Shown here in pieces: positions 1-7,282 of a stretch of 64,000 nt of DNA (within the stretch, counting starts at the first letter, position 1; every line of letters starts with the position of its first letter). The notes beneath the pieces were generated by a model. That model was not told where the DNA came from, did not search any database, and worked only from the letters and a program-made list of their open reading frames with translations. The position numbers and the translations under genes are program-made. Source of the stretch: Spirochaetia bacterium (lineage in GTDB: Bacteria; Spirochaetota; Leptospiria; Leptospirales; Leptonemataceae); the NCBI GenBank assembly GCA_009885105.1, contig VFLI01000024.1:22156-86155 (forward strand), in the 5' to 3' direction.

Positions 1-1400
1 TCATTCAGGATCGGGGAATTTTCCATTTCCATGGCGCTCATGGACGGACTTCGGCCTGATAGTCGGTTCTCTGCGACAAAGCCGGCAAAGTTTAACAGAT
101 CATTTGCGGAAGAATAGGGCGGCGCGTACGTGAGATCCAGTTCTGCCAGATCGGAAACTGTGAATCGTCCCTGCATACCCGCTGACAGCACATCAATTCT
201 TTTATCGGCGTTGCTGCCGAAAGCATGCCCGCCCAGCACAATACCGGTCGTTTTGTTGAACACGATTTTCAATGAGAGTTCTCTGGCTCCCGGATAGTAG
301 GAGGCATGATCTTTGCCGTGCACAGTTACCGATCCGGCGTCAAGGCCCAGATCGCGCGCCAGCGATTCGGACAGGCCGGTCATCGCCAGAGTTCTGTCAA
401 ATATTTTCACCACGGCGCTGCCTGGCGATCCCCGGTACAGCTCTCTTTCTCCGGCAGCATTTGCGCCAGCGATGCGGCCCTGTCTGTTCGCAGGACCGGC
501 GAGAGGAATGCGGACTTTTCTGCCGCAGACCCTGTGCGATATTTCAGCCATATCGCCGATTGCGAAAATATCCGGATCCGAGCTCTGCAGAAGCGAATTT
601 ACCAGTATGCCCCCGGTCTTGCCGATCGAAAGTCCGGCCTCTCTGGCCAGCGTCAACTCGGGCCGAACACCCACGGAAAAAAGGACGATATCTGCCGGAT
701 GCGAACTGCCGTCATCGAGCCGCACGGTTCTGTCCTCGGCTCCGATTTCAGTGATTCCGCGTCCGGATATTATTTCAATTCCGTGTTCGACGAGTGTTCG
801 ATGCGCCATCGACGCAAATTCGGGATCCGCGACGCTCATGATGCGCTCCGCCTTCTCGATGATTGTGACTTTCAATCCGCGTTCCTGGAGAGCTTCCGCC
901 ATCTCAATGCCGATAAATCCGCCGCCCGCAATGACGCCGGTCCGAGGATTCTTTTCTCTCAGAAAAGATTCGATTCGGTCCATGTCTTCCAGATTTCGAA
1001 GAGTGAAAACATGAGGCGATTCAACGCCAGGCATTACGGGAAGGATCGGTCCGGCTCCCTGGGAAAGGATCAGGGTGTCGTAAGAGATGGACGGCTTTTC
1101 AGGATTGTCTGTGATTACGGTTTTAGCCTTCCTGTCGATACGCAGTCCTTCTGTTTTTATCAGAACGCGAATCCGGTATTCAGCTGAAAATTTTTCGGGA
1201 GTGGTCAGTAAAAGATCATTGCGGTTCTTAATAGCGCCGGAAAGGAAATAAGGCAGTCCGCAGTTCGCGAAAGAAATGTATTCCCCGCGTTCTATTAATG
1301 TTATTTCCGCATTTTCATCGATTCGTCTCGCCCGGGCGGCCGCAGTCGCTCCGCCCGCAACACCGCCGATAACCACTATTTTTTTTGGGATTTCTTTCAT
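1..1400 (-). CDS. CoA-disulfide reductase / NADH oxidase-like flavoprotein (3' end cut off by window edge)
   Basis: FAD- and NAD(P)H-dependent pyridine nucleotide-disulfide oxidoreductase. Reading the minus strand from ATG 1400, the protein opens with a dinucleotide-binding GGVAGGATAAARARR stretch (about residues 12-26) and carries SFANCGLPY with a single redox cysteine at C47, the hallmark of the CoA-disulfide reductase/NADH oxidase class rather than two-cysteine glutathione-reductase types. A second nucleotide-binding region (GGGFIGIEMAEAL) and the family's terminal DLTYAPPYSSAND block follow. The frame is still open at base 1 after more than 460 codons, so a C-terminal rhodanese domain, common in this family, could lie outside the window. 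A Shine-Dalgarno AGGAG stands 7 bases before the ATG. It follows the ArsR-type gene by 20 bases and is probably co-transcribed with it. Family assignment is firm; the substrate (CoA disulfide, CoA persulfide, polysulfide or oxygen) is not decided. Confidence 0.88.
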   Translation of the reverse strand, partial: MKEIPKKIVVIGGVAGGATAAARARRIDENAEITLIERGEYISFANCGLPYFLSGAIKNRNDLLLTTPEKFSAEYRIRVLIKTEGLRIDRKAKTVITDNPEKPSISYDTLILSQGAGPILPVMPGVESPHVFTLRNLEDMDRIESFLREKNPRTGVIAGGGFIGIEMAEALQERGLKVTIIEKAERIMSVADPEFASMAHRTLVEHGIEIISGRGITEIGAEDRTVRLDDGSSHPADIVLFSVGVRPELTLAREAGLSIGKTGGILVNSLLQSSDPDIFAIGDMAEISHRVCGRKVRIPLAGPANRQGRIAGANAAGERELYRGSPGSAVVKIFDRTLAMTGLSESLARDLGLDAGSVTVHGKDHASYYPGARELSLKIVFNKTTGIVLGGHAFGSNADKRIDVLSAGMQGRFTVSDLAELDLTYAPPYSSANDLLNFAGFVAENRLSGRSPSMSAMEMENSPILN

Positions 1401-1419
1401 ACAATTTCTCCTGGAGGGA

Positions 1420-1752
1420 TCATGATTTTGATCTTCCTCTTCGCGAACTTCCGTAGATGGAACAGAGGGCTGCAACCAGCGCTGAATAATCTGGATTTTG
1501 AACCGAATAAAATATCTGATTTCCGTCGCGCCTGTTCATCAATATGCCGGAGGCCCTCATCTTTGTCAGGTGCTGGGAAACGGCTGACTGCGACTCACCG
1601 GTCAATTCGGAAAGTTGGTTCACGGTCATTTCCCGGCCGTCCAGGAGGCTGCACAGTATCTTCAATCGTCCGCTATGCGCGATCGATTTCAGGCCAAAAA
1701 CGGCTTTGCGGAGTCCGGCCGGGTTCAATGCTGTGATTGTTTCTGCGCTCAT
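1420..1752 (-). CDS. ArsR-family transcriptional regulator, possible dithiol sulfur sensor
   Basis: A 110-residue winged-helix repressor of the ArsR/SmtB family. Helix-turn-helix residues about 43-66 (MTVNQLSELTGESQSAVSQH) are followed by the wing RRDGNQIFYSV. No ELCVCDL metal-binding box is present. The only two cysteines are C34, in the helix before the HTH (KILCSLLDG), and C97, in the last helix (AALCSIYG). That placement resembles the cysteine pair of the sulfane-sulfur sensors BigR/SqrR (C41 and C107 in SqrR), which form a disulfide or tetrasulfide link. It lies 20 bases ahead of a CoA-disulfide-reductase-like gene on the same strand, fitting a sulfur- or redox-responsive operon. The regulator class is secure; the sensing chemistry is inferred from the two cysteines and the neighbour. 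Confidence 0.85.
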   Translation of the reverse strand: MSAETITALNPAGLRKAVFGLKSIAHSGRLKILCSLLDGREMTVNQLSELTGESQSAVSQHLTKMRASGILMNRRDGNQIFYSVQNPDYSALVAALCSIYGSSRRGRSKS

Positions 1753-1780
1753 ATATTACAATATTATAAAACGCTAATAT
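1753..1780. promoter_or_regulatory. Inverted repeat overlapping the ArsR-gene promoter (candidate operator)
   Basis: ATATTA at 1753-1758 and TAATAT at 1775-1780 form a 6-16-6 inverted repeat directly against the start codon of the ArsR-family gene. On the minus strand a TATAAT hexamer (plus positions 1763-1768) sits between the arms, so a bound repressor would cover the -10 region. No good -35 was seen. This is the expected location for autoregulation by an ArsR protein; binding is inferred. Confidence 0.4.
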
Positions 1781-1821
1781 ACTGTCTATAAAAAAATTGC
1801 TATCAGGATAAAAATATCAGG

Positions 1822-2628
1822 ATGGACAGGAATGCGGGATTACGGAGTTTAGCGTCATTGATTATGCCCTTCCAATTCCCAGCAGTGATTCCCCTGGGTC
1901 AGATCCGTATAAGCGCCCATGTCTTTTTTGAGCTTCTGGCTTTCGTAGCCGGATTCCGTTATTTTCTATATATTCGGAAGCATTCCGGAGATCCTGTTTC
2001 GAATGAAAATCGACTGTGGGTGATTGTCGGCGCGGCAGCCGGAGCTCTGGCCGGATCCCGGGTCCTCGCTGTGTTCGAAGATATTTCCGTTTATCAGGGC
2101 GGCGTTTTCAATACATTCTATCAGTTTTTTTCTTCTAAAACAATTGTCGGCGGGCTGCTGGGAGGGCTCATCGGCGTGGAATCGGTCAAAAAATACATCG
2201 GAGAGACTGAATCGTCCGGGGATTTGTTTGTATATCCTCTGTTGCTTGCGATCATCACCGGGCGGATCGGCTGTTTTTTGGCGGGTCTGACTGACAGAAC
2301 ATACGGCGTGGAAACGACGCTGTTTACCGGAATCGATTTAGGCGATGGAGTTCGGCGTCATCCTCTTCCATTATATGAAATACTTTTTTTGTCGGCCCTC
2401 TGGATTGGACTGTTTCTATGGAAACGATGGAAACGAGACGGCAAACCGCTTCCGGAGAATGGACTGATTTTTAAAATATTTCTTTTTTCTTACTTTTTAT
2501 TTCGGTTTTTTATTGATTTTCTCAAGCCCACTCCCAGAATACTCGGACTGACGGCAATACAGACAGCCTGCGCTCTGGGTATAATATACTACTCAGTTGT
2601 ATTTGCACAGAGAATTCGTAAGAAATAA
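1822..2628 (+). CDS. Divergent prolipoprotein diacylglyceryl transferase (Lgt) family membrane protein
   Basis: A 268-residue polytopic membrane protein with the Lgt fold signature: GGLLGGLIGVE (about 110-120), TGRIGCFLAG (147-155), HPLPLYE (180-186) and a late LFRFFIDFL segment. In canonical Lgt the first motif begins with an essential histidine (H103 in E. coli) and the second is GRIGN with an essential asparagine. Here those positions are V109 and C151, while the arginines matching R143 and R239 (R148 and R228) are kept. It may therefore not be the housekeeping Lgt. The next gene, a radical SAM protein related to lipid-modifying and pterin-modifying enzymes, starts 3 bases after the stop, so the two are almost certainly made together and may act on the same membrane lipid. 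ATG 1822 gives the longest frame; ATG 1864 is an alternative. Confidence 0.75.
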   Translation: MDRNAGLRSLASLIMPFQFPAVIPLGQIRISAHVFFELLAFVAGFRYFLYIRKHSGDPVSNENRLWVIVGAAAGALAGSRVLAVFEDISVYQGGVFNTFYQFFSSKTIVGGLLGGLIGVESVKKYIGETESSGDLFVYPLLLAIITGRIGCFLAGLTDRTYGVETTLFTGIDLGDGVRRHPLPLYEILFLSALWIGLFLWKRWKRDGKPLPENGLIFKIFLFSYFLFRFFIDFLKPTPRILGLTAIQTACALGIIYYSVVFAQRIRKK

Positions 2629-2631
2629 CTC

Positions 2632-4071
2632 ATGCCGCTGCGCGATTACATTTTCTACGATTTTACGATCAGCCTCTGTCACGTCTGCTTTCGCCGGATC
2701 GATGCGAAAATACTCATCCGTGATTCAGGTGTGTACATGGAAAAGCGCTGCCCCGAACATGGGAAGATGAGTTCTCTCATCGCCTCGGACGCGGAGTATT
2801 ATATCAAAAGCCGGCAGTCCCTCAAGCCCGGCGATATGCCGAAACGTTTCAATACATCAACTCATTACGGATGTCCATATGACTGCGGACTCTGTCCCGA
2901 TCACGAACAGCATTCCTGCCTGACGCTGATTGAGGTGACCGATCGCTGCAATTTGAGCTGCCCGGTCTGCTATTCGGAATCATCGCCGCAGGCAGGCAGG
3001 CACAGAACACTGGATGAAATCGCCTTTATGCTGGACGCCGTCACTGCGAACGAGGGCAGACCTGATATTGTTCAGATATCCGGCGGAGAGCCGACCGTTC
3101 ATCCGGATTTTTTTCAGATTCTGGATCTTGCAAAAGCACGGCCTATTCGTCACATCATGCTCAATACCAACGGCATACGCATCGCCCGGGAAGAAGGCTT
3201 TGCGGAAAAACTGGCCGGGTACATGCCGGGTTTCGAGATATACCTGCAGTTCGATTCGCTCCGTTCAGAAGCACTCAGGACGATGCGCGGAGCAGATCTG
3301 ACAGAAACAAGACGTGAAGCATTGAGAAAACTGAATGCTCTGAATTTATCGACGACGCTTGTTGTCACTCTTCAGAAGGGAATCAACGATCAGGAGATTG
3401 GAGAAATTCTCCGTTTTGCAGTGCAGCAGCCGTGCGTTCGCGGCGTGACATTCCAGCCCGTCCAGACCGCGGGAAGGCTTGAGTCGTTTGCTCCAGAGAA
3501 TGACCGGCTGACACTGACCGAAGTTCGCAGCGAAATTCTGCGTCAGAGCAATATTTTCATGCCGGAGGATATCATTCCCGTGCCGTGCAATCCGGACTGC
3601 CTCGCCATGGCCTACGCTCTCCGGTCCGACGACGCGGAGGGATCTTCGCAGAAGATTACGCCGCTTTCCAGTTTTATAAATCCTGAGAAACTTCTGGAAA
3701 AAGCAGGAAATACAATTGTATTCGAACAGGATGAAAATATACGCGGCGCTCTCTGGAAAGTTTTCTCCACTTCCGAGGGCGCCGAATCGGCCGGAGCAAA
3801 ACTTGCCACCATGCTGTGCTGCCTGCCGGGAATCAGCGCGCCGCAGCTGTCGTATCAAAATGTGTTCAGAATCATTATAATGCAGTTTCTGGATGCGCAC
3901 AATTTTGACCTGCGCGCGGTAAAAAAATCCTGCGTGCATATCGCCAGGCCCGACGGTACAATCATTCCCTTCGATACGATGAATCTTTTTTACCGGGACG
4001 AAAAACAAAATCTGCTTCAATCGCTGCGGTCACGTCCTGTCGAGCCTGTCCGGAGTTCCGTACACGGCTGA
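2632..4071 (+). CDS. Radical SAM protein of the tetraether-lipid synthase (Tes)/MJ0619 family
   Basis: A 479-residue radical SAM enzyme. The SAM-cluster motif CNLSCPVC places the three cluster ligands at C106, C110 and C113, followed by ISGGEPTVHPDF, the SAM-binding GGE motif. Upstream are extra metal-binding cysteine groups: C16-x2-C19 with C40-P-E-H43, then GCPYDCGLCPDHEQHSC (C81, C85, C88, H91, C96). This N-terminal arrangement, with the linker into VTDRCNLSCP, is characteristic of the MJ0619 pterin methyltransferase and archaeal tetraether synthase (Tes) group, which carry additional Fe-S or rubredoxin-like sites. Tes joins lipid tails by C-C bonds. Pairing with an Lgt-family membrane protein supports a lipid substrate, but that is inference. 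The gene is translationally coupled to its neighbour and has no obvious Shine-Dalgarno of its own. Confidence 0.8.
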   Translation: MPLRDYIFYDFTISLCHVCFRRIDAKILIRDSGVYMEKRCPEHGKMSSLIASDAEYYIKSRQSLKPGDMPKRFNTSTHYGCPYDCGLCPDHEQHSCLTLIEVTDRCNLSCPVCYSESSPQAGRHRTLDEIAFMLDAVTANEGRPDIVQISGGEPTVHPDFFQILDLAKARPIRHIMLNTNGIRIAREEGFAEKLAGYMPGFEIYLQFDSLRSEALRTMRGADLTETRREALRKLNALNLSTTLVVTLQKGINDQEIGEILRFAVQQPCVRGVTFQPVQTAGRLESFAPENDRLTLTEVRSEILRQSNIFMPEDIIPVPCNPDCLAMAYALRSDDAEGSSQKITPLSSFINPEKLLEKAGNTIVFEQDENIRGALWKVFSTSEGAESAGAKLATMLCCLPGISAPQLSYQNVFRIIIMQFLDAHNFDLRAVKKSCVHIARPDGTIIPFDTMNLFYRDEKQNLLQSLRSRPVEPVRSSVHG

Positions 4072-4087
4072 ATTAAACAGGAGTAAA

Positions 4088-4462
4088 ATGGAAAATCCCA
4101 ATCCTTATTCACCGGGGCAGATGCATCAGAGTCAAACTCCGCCGAAAAAACCAGATCAGCTCGGAGGTCTTGGCATGCTGCTTTTGAAACACTTCGGGAT
4201 TTATGTGGCTTCACTGATTGGCAGCCACCTTGTCGCATCTGTGATGGTAAGTCAGAACAGCGATTTCTTTTTTATTTTTTTATGCCTGCCGGCGCTGGTG
4301 CTTTTCGTGCAGCTTGTTGTCCTTGGAGTCGGGATAGCGGCTCGACGCGCAGAAGTTCAGCCCTCGCTCATAGCCGGTCTTGCTCTGCTTTTGATCGGCA
4401 TCCCGATATGTTTTGGTTCCGGAATGCTGATTTTTATTTTTGCCGTGAGCTACCACGGCTGA
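4088..4462 (+). CDS. Small membrane protein of unknown function
   Basis: A 124-residue protein that I do not recognise. The first 25 residues are Pro/Gln-rich and presumably cytoplasmic (PNPYSPGQMHQSQTPPKK). Three hydrophobic stretches follow: about 34-52, 59-82 (FFFIFLCLPALVLFVQLVVL) and 92-118. A Shine-Dalgarno AGGAG lies 5 bases before ATG 4088. It starts 16 bases after the radical SAM gene and is probably the third gene of that operon. Confidence 0.7.
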   Translation: MENPNPYSPGQMHQSQTPPKKPDQLGGLGMLLLKHFGIYVASLIGSHLVASVMVSQNSDFFFIFLCLPALVLFVQLVVLGVGIAARRAEVQPSLIAGLALLLIGIPICFGSGMLIFIFAVSYHG

Positions 4463-4513
4463 ATCCCGAAAAAGTTTGTTTACAAACACAAAAGAGACTG
4501 CTGACTGTAGTAT

Positions 4514-5224
4514 ATGGAAGCATTTTCAGCAATTTTACCAATTTTCATTTTTGTTCTGATTGTCCCGCTCATCGTTTATCTGACTTTGCGCCGTCAACGA
4601 GTCATCAAAGAAAAAATGAGAGAGATCGCCCGTATATTGGGGCTTCAATATTCAGATGGAAGCAGTCCCTTCCCGCAGTCTCAGAGCAGTCCGGCTCAGC
4701 CCGGGCAGCAGAAATCAGGCGCCGCTCTTGCGCCGGGGGGATTTCTCAGCAATTTCATCGGTTCGCTCACACCCTGGAGGCTCTCTGGAAATTTTAAATC
4801 GCTGCCCGTTGAGATATATTCAATAACCAGAGGCAGCGGAAAAAGTTCTCAGATTTACACCGTCATCAAAGCTATTTTTTCTCCGCCGCTTACAGCCGGT
4901 CTGCAGATTTCCACCGAGGGTTTTTTCAACAGAATAGGCAAAAGCCTTTTCAGCACCCAGGATATCCAGACAGGAGACGAGACTTTCGATAAACGTGTTA
5001 TGATAAAAGGAAATTCAGAGCCAGTTGTCAAATCACTGCTTTCTTCCCCAGCGTTGCGGCAGACAATACTCAAAGCTTTTGATACTCTGAATGATCTCAG
5101 TATAGATGATACCGGGGCTGTTTTTGAGGAAAGGGGAGTCAATCCCGATGCTGAAAGATACCGCAGTATTCTGGAGCTGCTCACTTCAATCTCAGGCAGT
5201 TTTCCTGGATCGGGGCGCTTTTGA
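4514..5224 (+). CDS. Membrane-anchored protein of unknown function
   Basis: A 236-residue protein with one N-terminal transmembrane helix (about residues 5-24, ILPIFIFVLIVPLIVYLTLR), a basic amphipathic stretch (RRQRVIKEKMREIARILGL), a Ser/Pro/Gln-rich linker (about 48-75), and a folded-looking C-terminal part with alternating hydrophobic strands ending in a Gly/Ser tail. No catalytic motif was seen. It follows the preceding membrane-protein gene by about 50 bases. Function unknown. Confidence 0.65.
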   Translation: MEAFSAILPIFIFVLIVPLIVYLTLRRQRVIKEKMREIARILGLQYSDGSSPFPQSQSSPAQPGQQKSGAALAPGGFLSNFIGSLTPWRLSGNFKSLPVEIYSITRGSGKSSQIYTVIKAIFSPPLTAGLQISTEGFFNRIGKSLFSTQDIQTGDETFDKRVMIKGNSEPVVKSLLSSPALRQTILKAFDTLNDLSIDDTGAVFEERGVNPDAERYRSILELLTSISGSFPGSGRF

Positions 5225-5404
5225 AGGCCTGCCATCGGCACGGCCGGACAGTCAGTAAATTGTAGTTATTTCGGTCTGCTCAGCTGTAATGGATGGGCAG
5301 GGGAAGAATAATTGCCTGGGGATTTCAATATGGTATGCCCGGCAGGACGATAGAATTAACAATGATCCATCGTCTAACAATGGCGGATAGGAGCGGCTCA
5401 AAAC

Positions 5405-7282
5405 ATGTCCGGGGAAACTTTCAAGCCTTCTAAGTTTACAATTCTCGTAAAACTGATTCTTATCATATCGGCGATCAATATTGCGGCCCTTGCTACCATG
5501 ACGATCATTGCCACATATTCATTTAAAAAAGACAACAAAGGACAGATACTCGATTCAAATCTGCGTCTGGCCAGGCTCATGAGCTCAAAAACACAGTCAG
5601 AATTCAAGACTAAGATATTTCAGGCGCGGCAGCTCTGCGGAATGCTGAAGGACACGGATGATGAAGAAGCGGAACAGGATTTCTTCTTCAAGAATAACGG
5701 AGACTTCATATTCTTGGCAGTGCTGAGATTGGAGGATGGACGTCCTGATATCTCTAATTCCTACTATAATGAATATTTTCTCGTCGGCAACCGGGTGGAA
5801 AAAAAATCTTTAGGCGAATCGGCAGGCAGAGTGCGGGCTGAAATATCAAAGGCTTCCAACGGCATTTCGACTGTGTTCAATGCCTCGCCTCATCTGGGAT
5901 TTCCGGCGATAGGCGTAGCGATTCCATACAGGGAGGGGATTGCAGGACGCGTGATTCTGACATACCTGGCCCCGGCAGAGTTCCTGAAAACTTTTCAGAC
6001 AACAGGAGCGGAAAAATCTTTTCTTGTGAACGGCGAGGGGCAGCTGATCGCGCATCCGGATTCGCGGCTTCTGCTGGCCGGAAAAATGATGAATGAGGAT
6101 CCGTTCGTTCACAGAGTTCTGGAAAATAAAGATATGAATGGCCAGACATCATACCTGGACAACGCAGGAAACACGAATCTGGGAGCCTTTCAGAAAATTG
6201 AGATTTCAGGTTTGAGCATTTTTACAGTTATCGATGAAGCTGTCGCATTTGAAGCGGTAGCGAACATTCAGCGGCGGAATATCATCATTGCCCTGATCGT
6301 GATAAATGTCAGTTTTGTTATCGTCTATTTATTTTCCCGCACATTGAGCCAGCCGCTGGAACTCCTGGTGGGGGCCACGCATAAAATACAGGCCGGGGAT
6401 TTCGAGGTTCATATCAAGCCTCAATCCCGGGATGAGATCGGATCTCTGACGCATTCGTTTACGGATATGGCGCGCGGTCTTAAAGAAAGAGAAATGATAA
6501 AGGATGCATTCGGAAAATTCGTGAACAAAGAAATCGCCGCAAAGGTTCTCCGTGGAGAAATCAAACTGGGCGGCGAGGAAAAAAACTGCGCGGTTTTCTT
6601 TTCCGATCTGCGAAATTTTACTGCAATGTCAGAGAGACTGAAACCGGAGGAAGTTGTCGAATTCCTGAACGAATATTTCAGCGTTATGGTCGACTGTGTT
6701 AAGAGAACGGGCGGAGTTGTGGATAAATTTATCGGTGATGCAATCATGGCCCACTGGGGCGCTGTGGAAACCACCGGCGCCGACACAGAAAATTCCATCA
6801 ACTGCGCGCTGCAAATGCGTCAGGCGCTGATAAAATTCAATTCCATTCCCAAAACAAAAAGCGGCGTGGACAAACCGCCCGCGCAGTTTGGCTGCGGCAT
6901 CAACGCGGGTCCCGTGATCTCCGGTCAGATCGGATCGGAAGAAAAGCTTGAATTCACAATAATCGGGGATACTGTAAATCTTGCCTCCAGAATTGAGCAG
7001 TTGAACAAACCGTTCGGAACTGATGTGCTGGTATCGGAAGAAGCCTACGAACAGGTGAAGCACATATTCAAGGCGCAGAAAATGCCCGCGATCACAGTGA
7101 AGGGAAAAGAGAAACCGCAGATAATTTACGCAATTCTGGGGCGCATAGACGACAATGATTCGCCGAGTTCTCTCACGAGGGTGCGCGAGATGACCGGTCT
7201 TCATTTTGATGAGAAAAAGTTCAAGGAATTCGATCCGAACAATCAGGATGAAAAGAAGTACGAGATAATCGGCAATTCATGA
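5405..7282 (+). CDS. Membrane class III adenylate/guanylate cyclase with periplasmic sensor and HAMP
   Basis: A 625-residue transmembrane cyclase. TM1 is about residues 13-38 and TM2 about 291-311. The roughly 250 residues between them form a probable Cache-type periplasmic sensor. A HAMP linker (about 312-365, RTLSQPLELLVGATHKIQAG) leads into the catalytic domain. Both metal aspartates are present, D401 in FFSDLRNFT and D445 in FIGDAIMAHWG. The adenine-selecting pair Lys/Asp is present as K514 in EEKLEFTIIGDT and D522, so ATP is the likely substrate. The stop overlaps the start of the next gene by 4 bases (ATGA), coupling the cyclase to a FecR-domain protein. What the sensor detects is not evident. 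Confidence 0.92.
   Translation: MSGETFKPSKFTILVKLILIISAINIAALATMTIIATYSFKKDNKGQILDSNLRLARLMSSKTQSEFKTKIFQARQLCGMLKDTDDEEAEQDFFFKNNGDFIFLAVLRLEDGRPDISNSYYNEYFLVGNRVEKKSLGESAGRVRAEISKASNGISTVFNASPHLGFPAIGVAIPYREGIAGRVILTYLAPAEFLKTFQTTGAEKSFLVNGEGQLIAHPDSRLLLAGKMMNEDPFVHRVLENKDMNGQTSYLDNAGNTNLGAFQKIEISGLSIFTVIDEAVAFEAVANIQRRNIIIALIVINVSFVIVYLFSRTLSQPLELLVGATHKIQAGDFEVHIKPQSRDEIGSLTHSFTDMARGLKEREMIKDAFGKFVNKEIAAKVLRGEIKLGGEEKNCAVFFSDLRNFTAMSERLKPEEVVEFLNEYFSVMVDCVKRTGGVVDKFIGDAIMAHWGAVETTGADTENSINCALQMRQALIKFNSIPKTKSGVDKPPAQFGCGINAGPVISGQIGSEEKLEFTIIGDTVNLASRIEQLNKPFGTDVLVSEEAYEQVKHIFKAQKMPAITVKGKEKPQIIYAILGRIDDNDSPSSLTRVREMTGLHFDEKKFKEFDPNNQDEKKYEIIGNS

Noticed and set aside
272..1187. Three overlapping plus-strand frames over the first 1.2 kb
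   Set aside because: They lie opposite the CoA-disulfide-reductase-like gene, which reads through from 1400 to the window edge with all flavoprotein motifs.
5225..5404. The 180-base gap before the first cyclase as a possible riboswitch or small RNA
   Set aside because: It contains two TAACAATG words and scattered short repeats but no stable conserved fold that I recognise.
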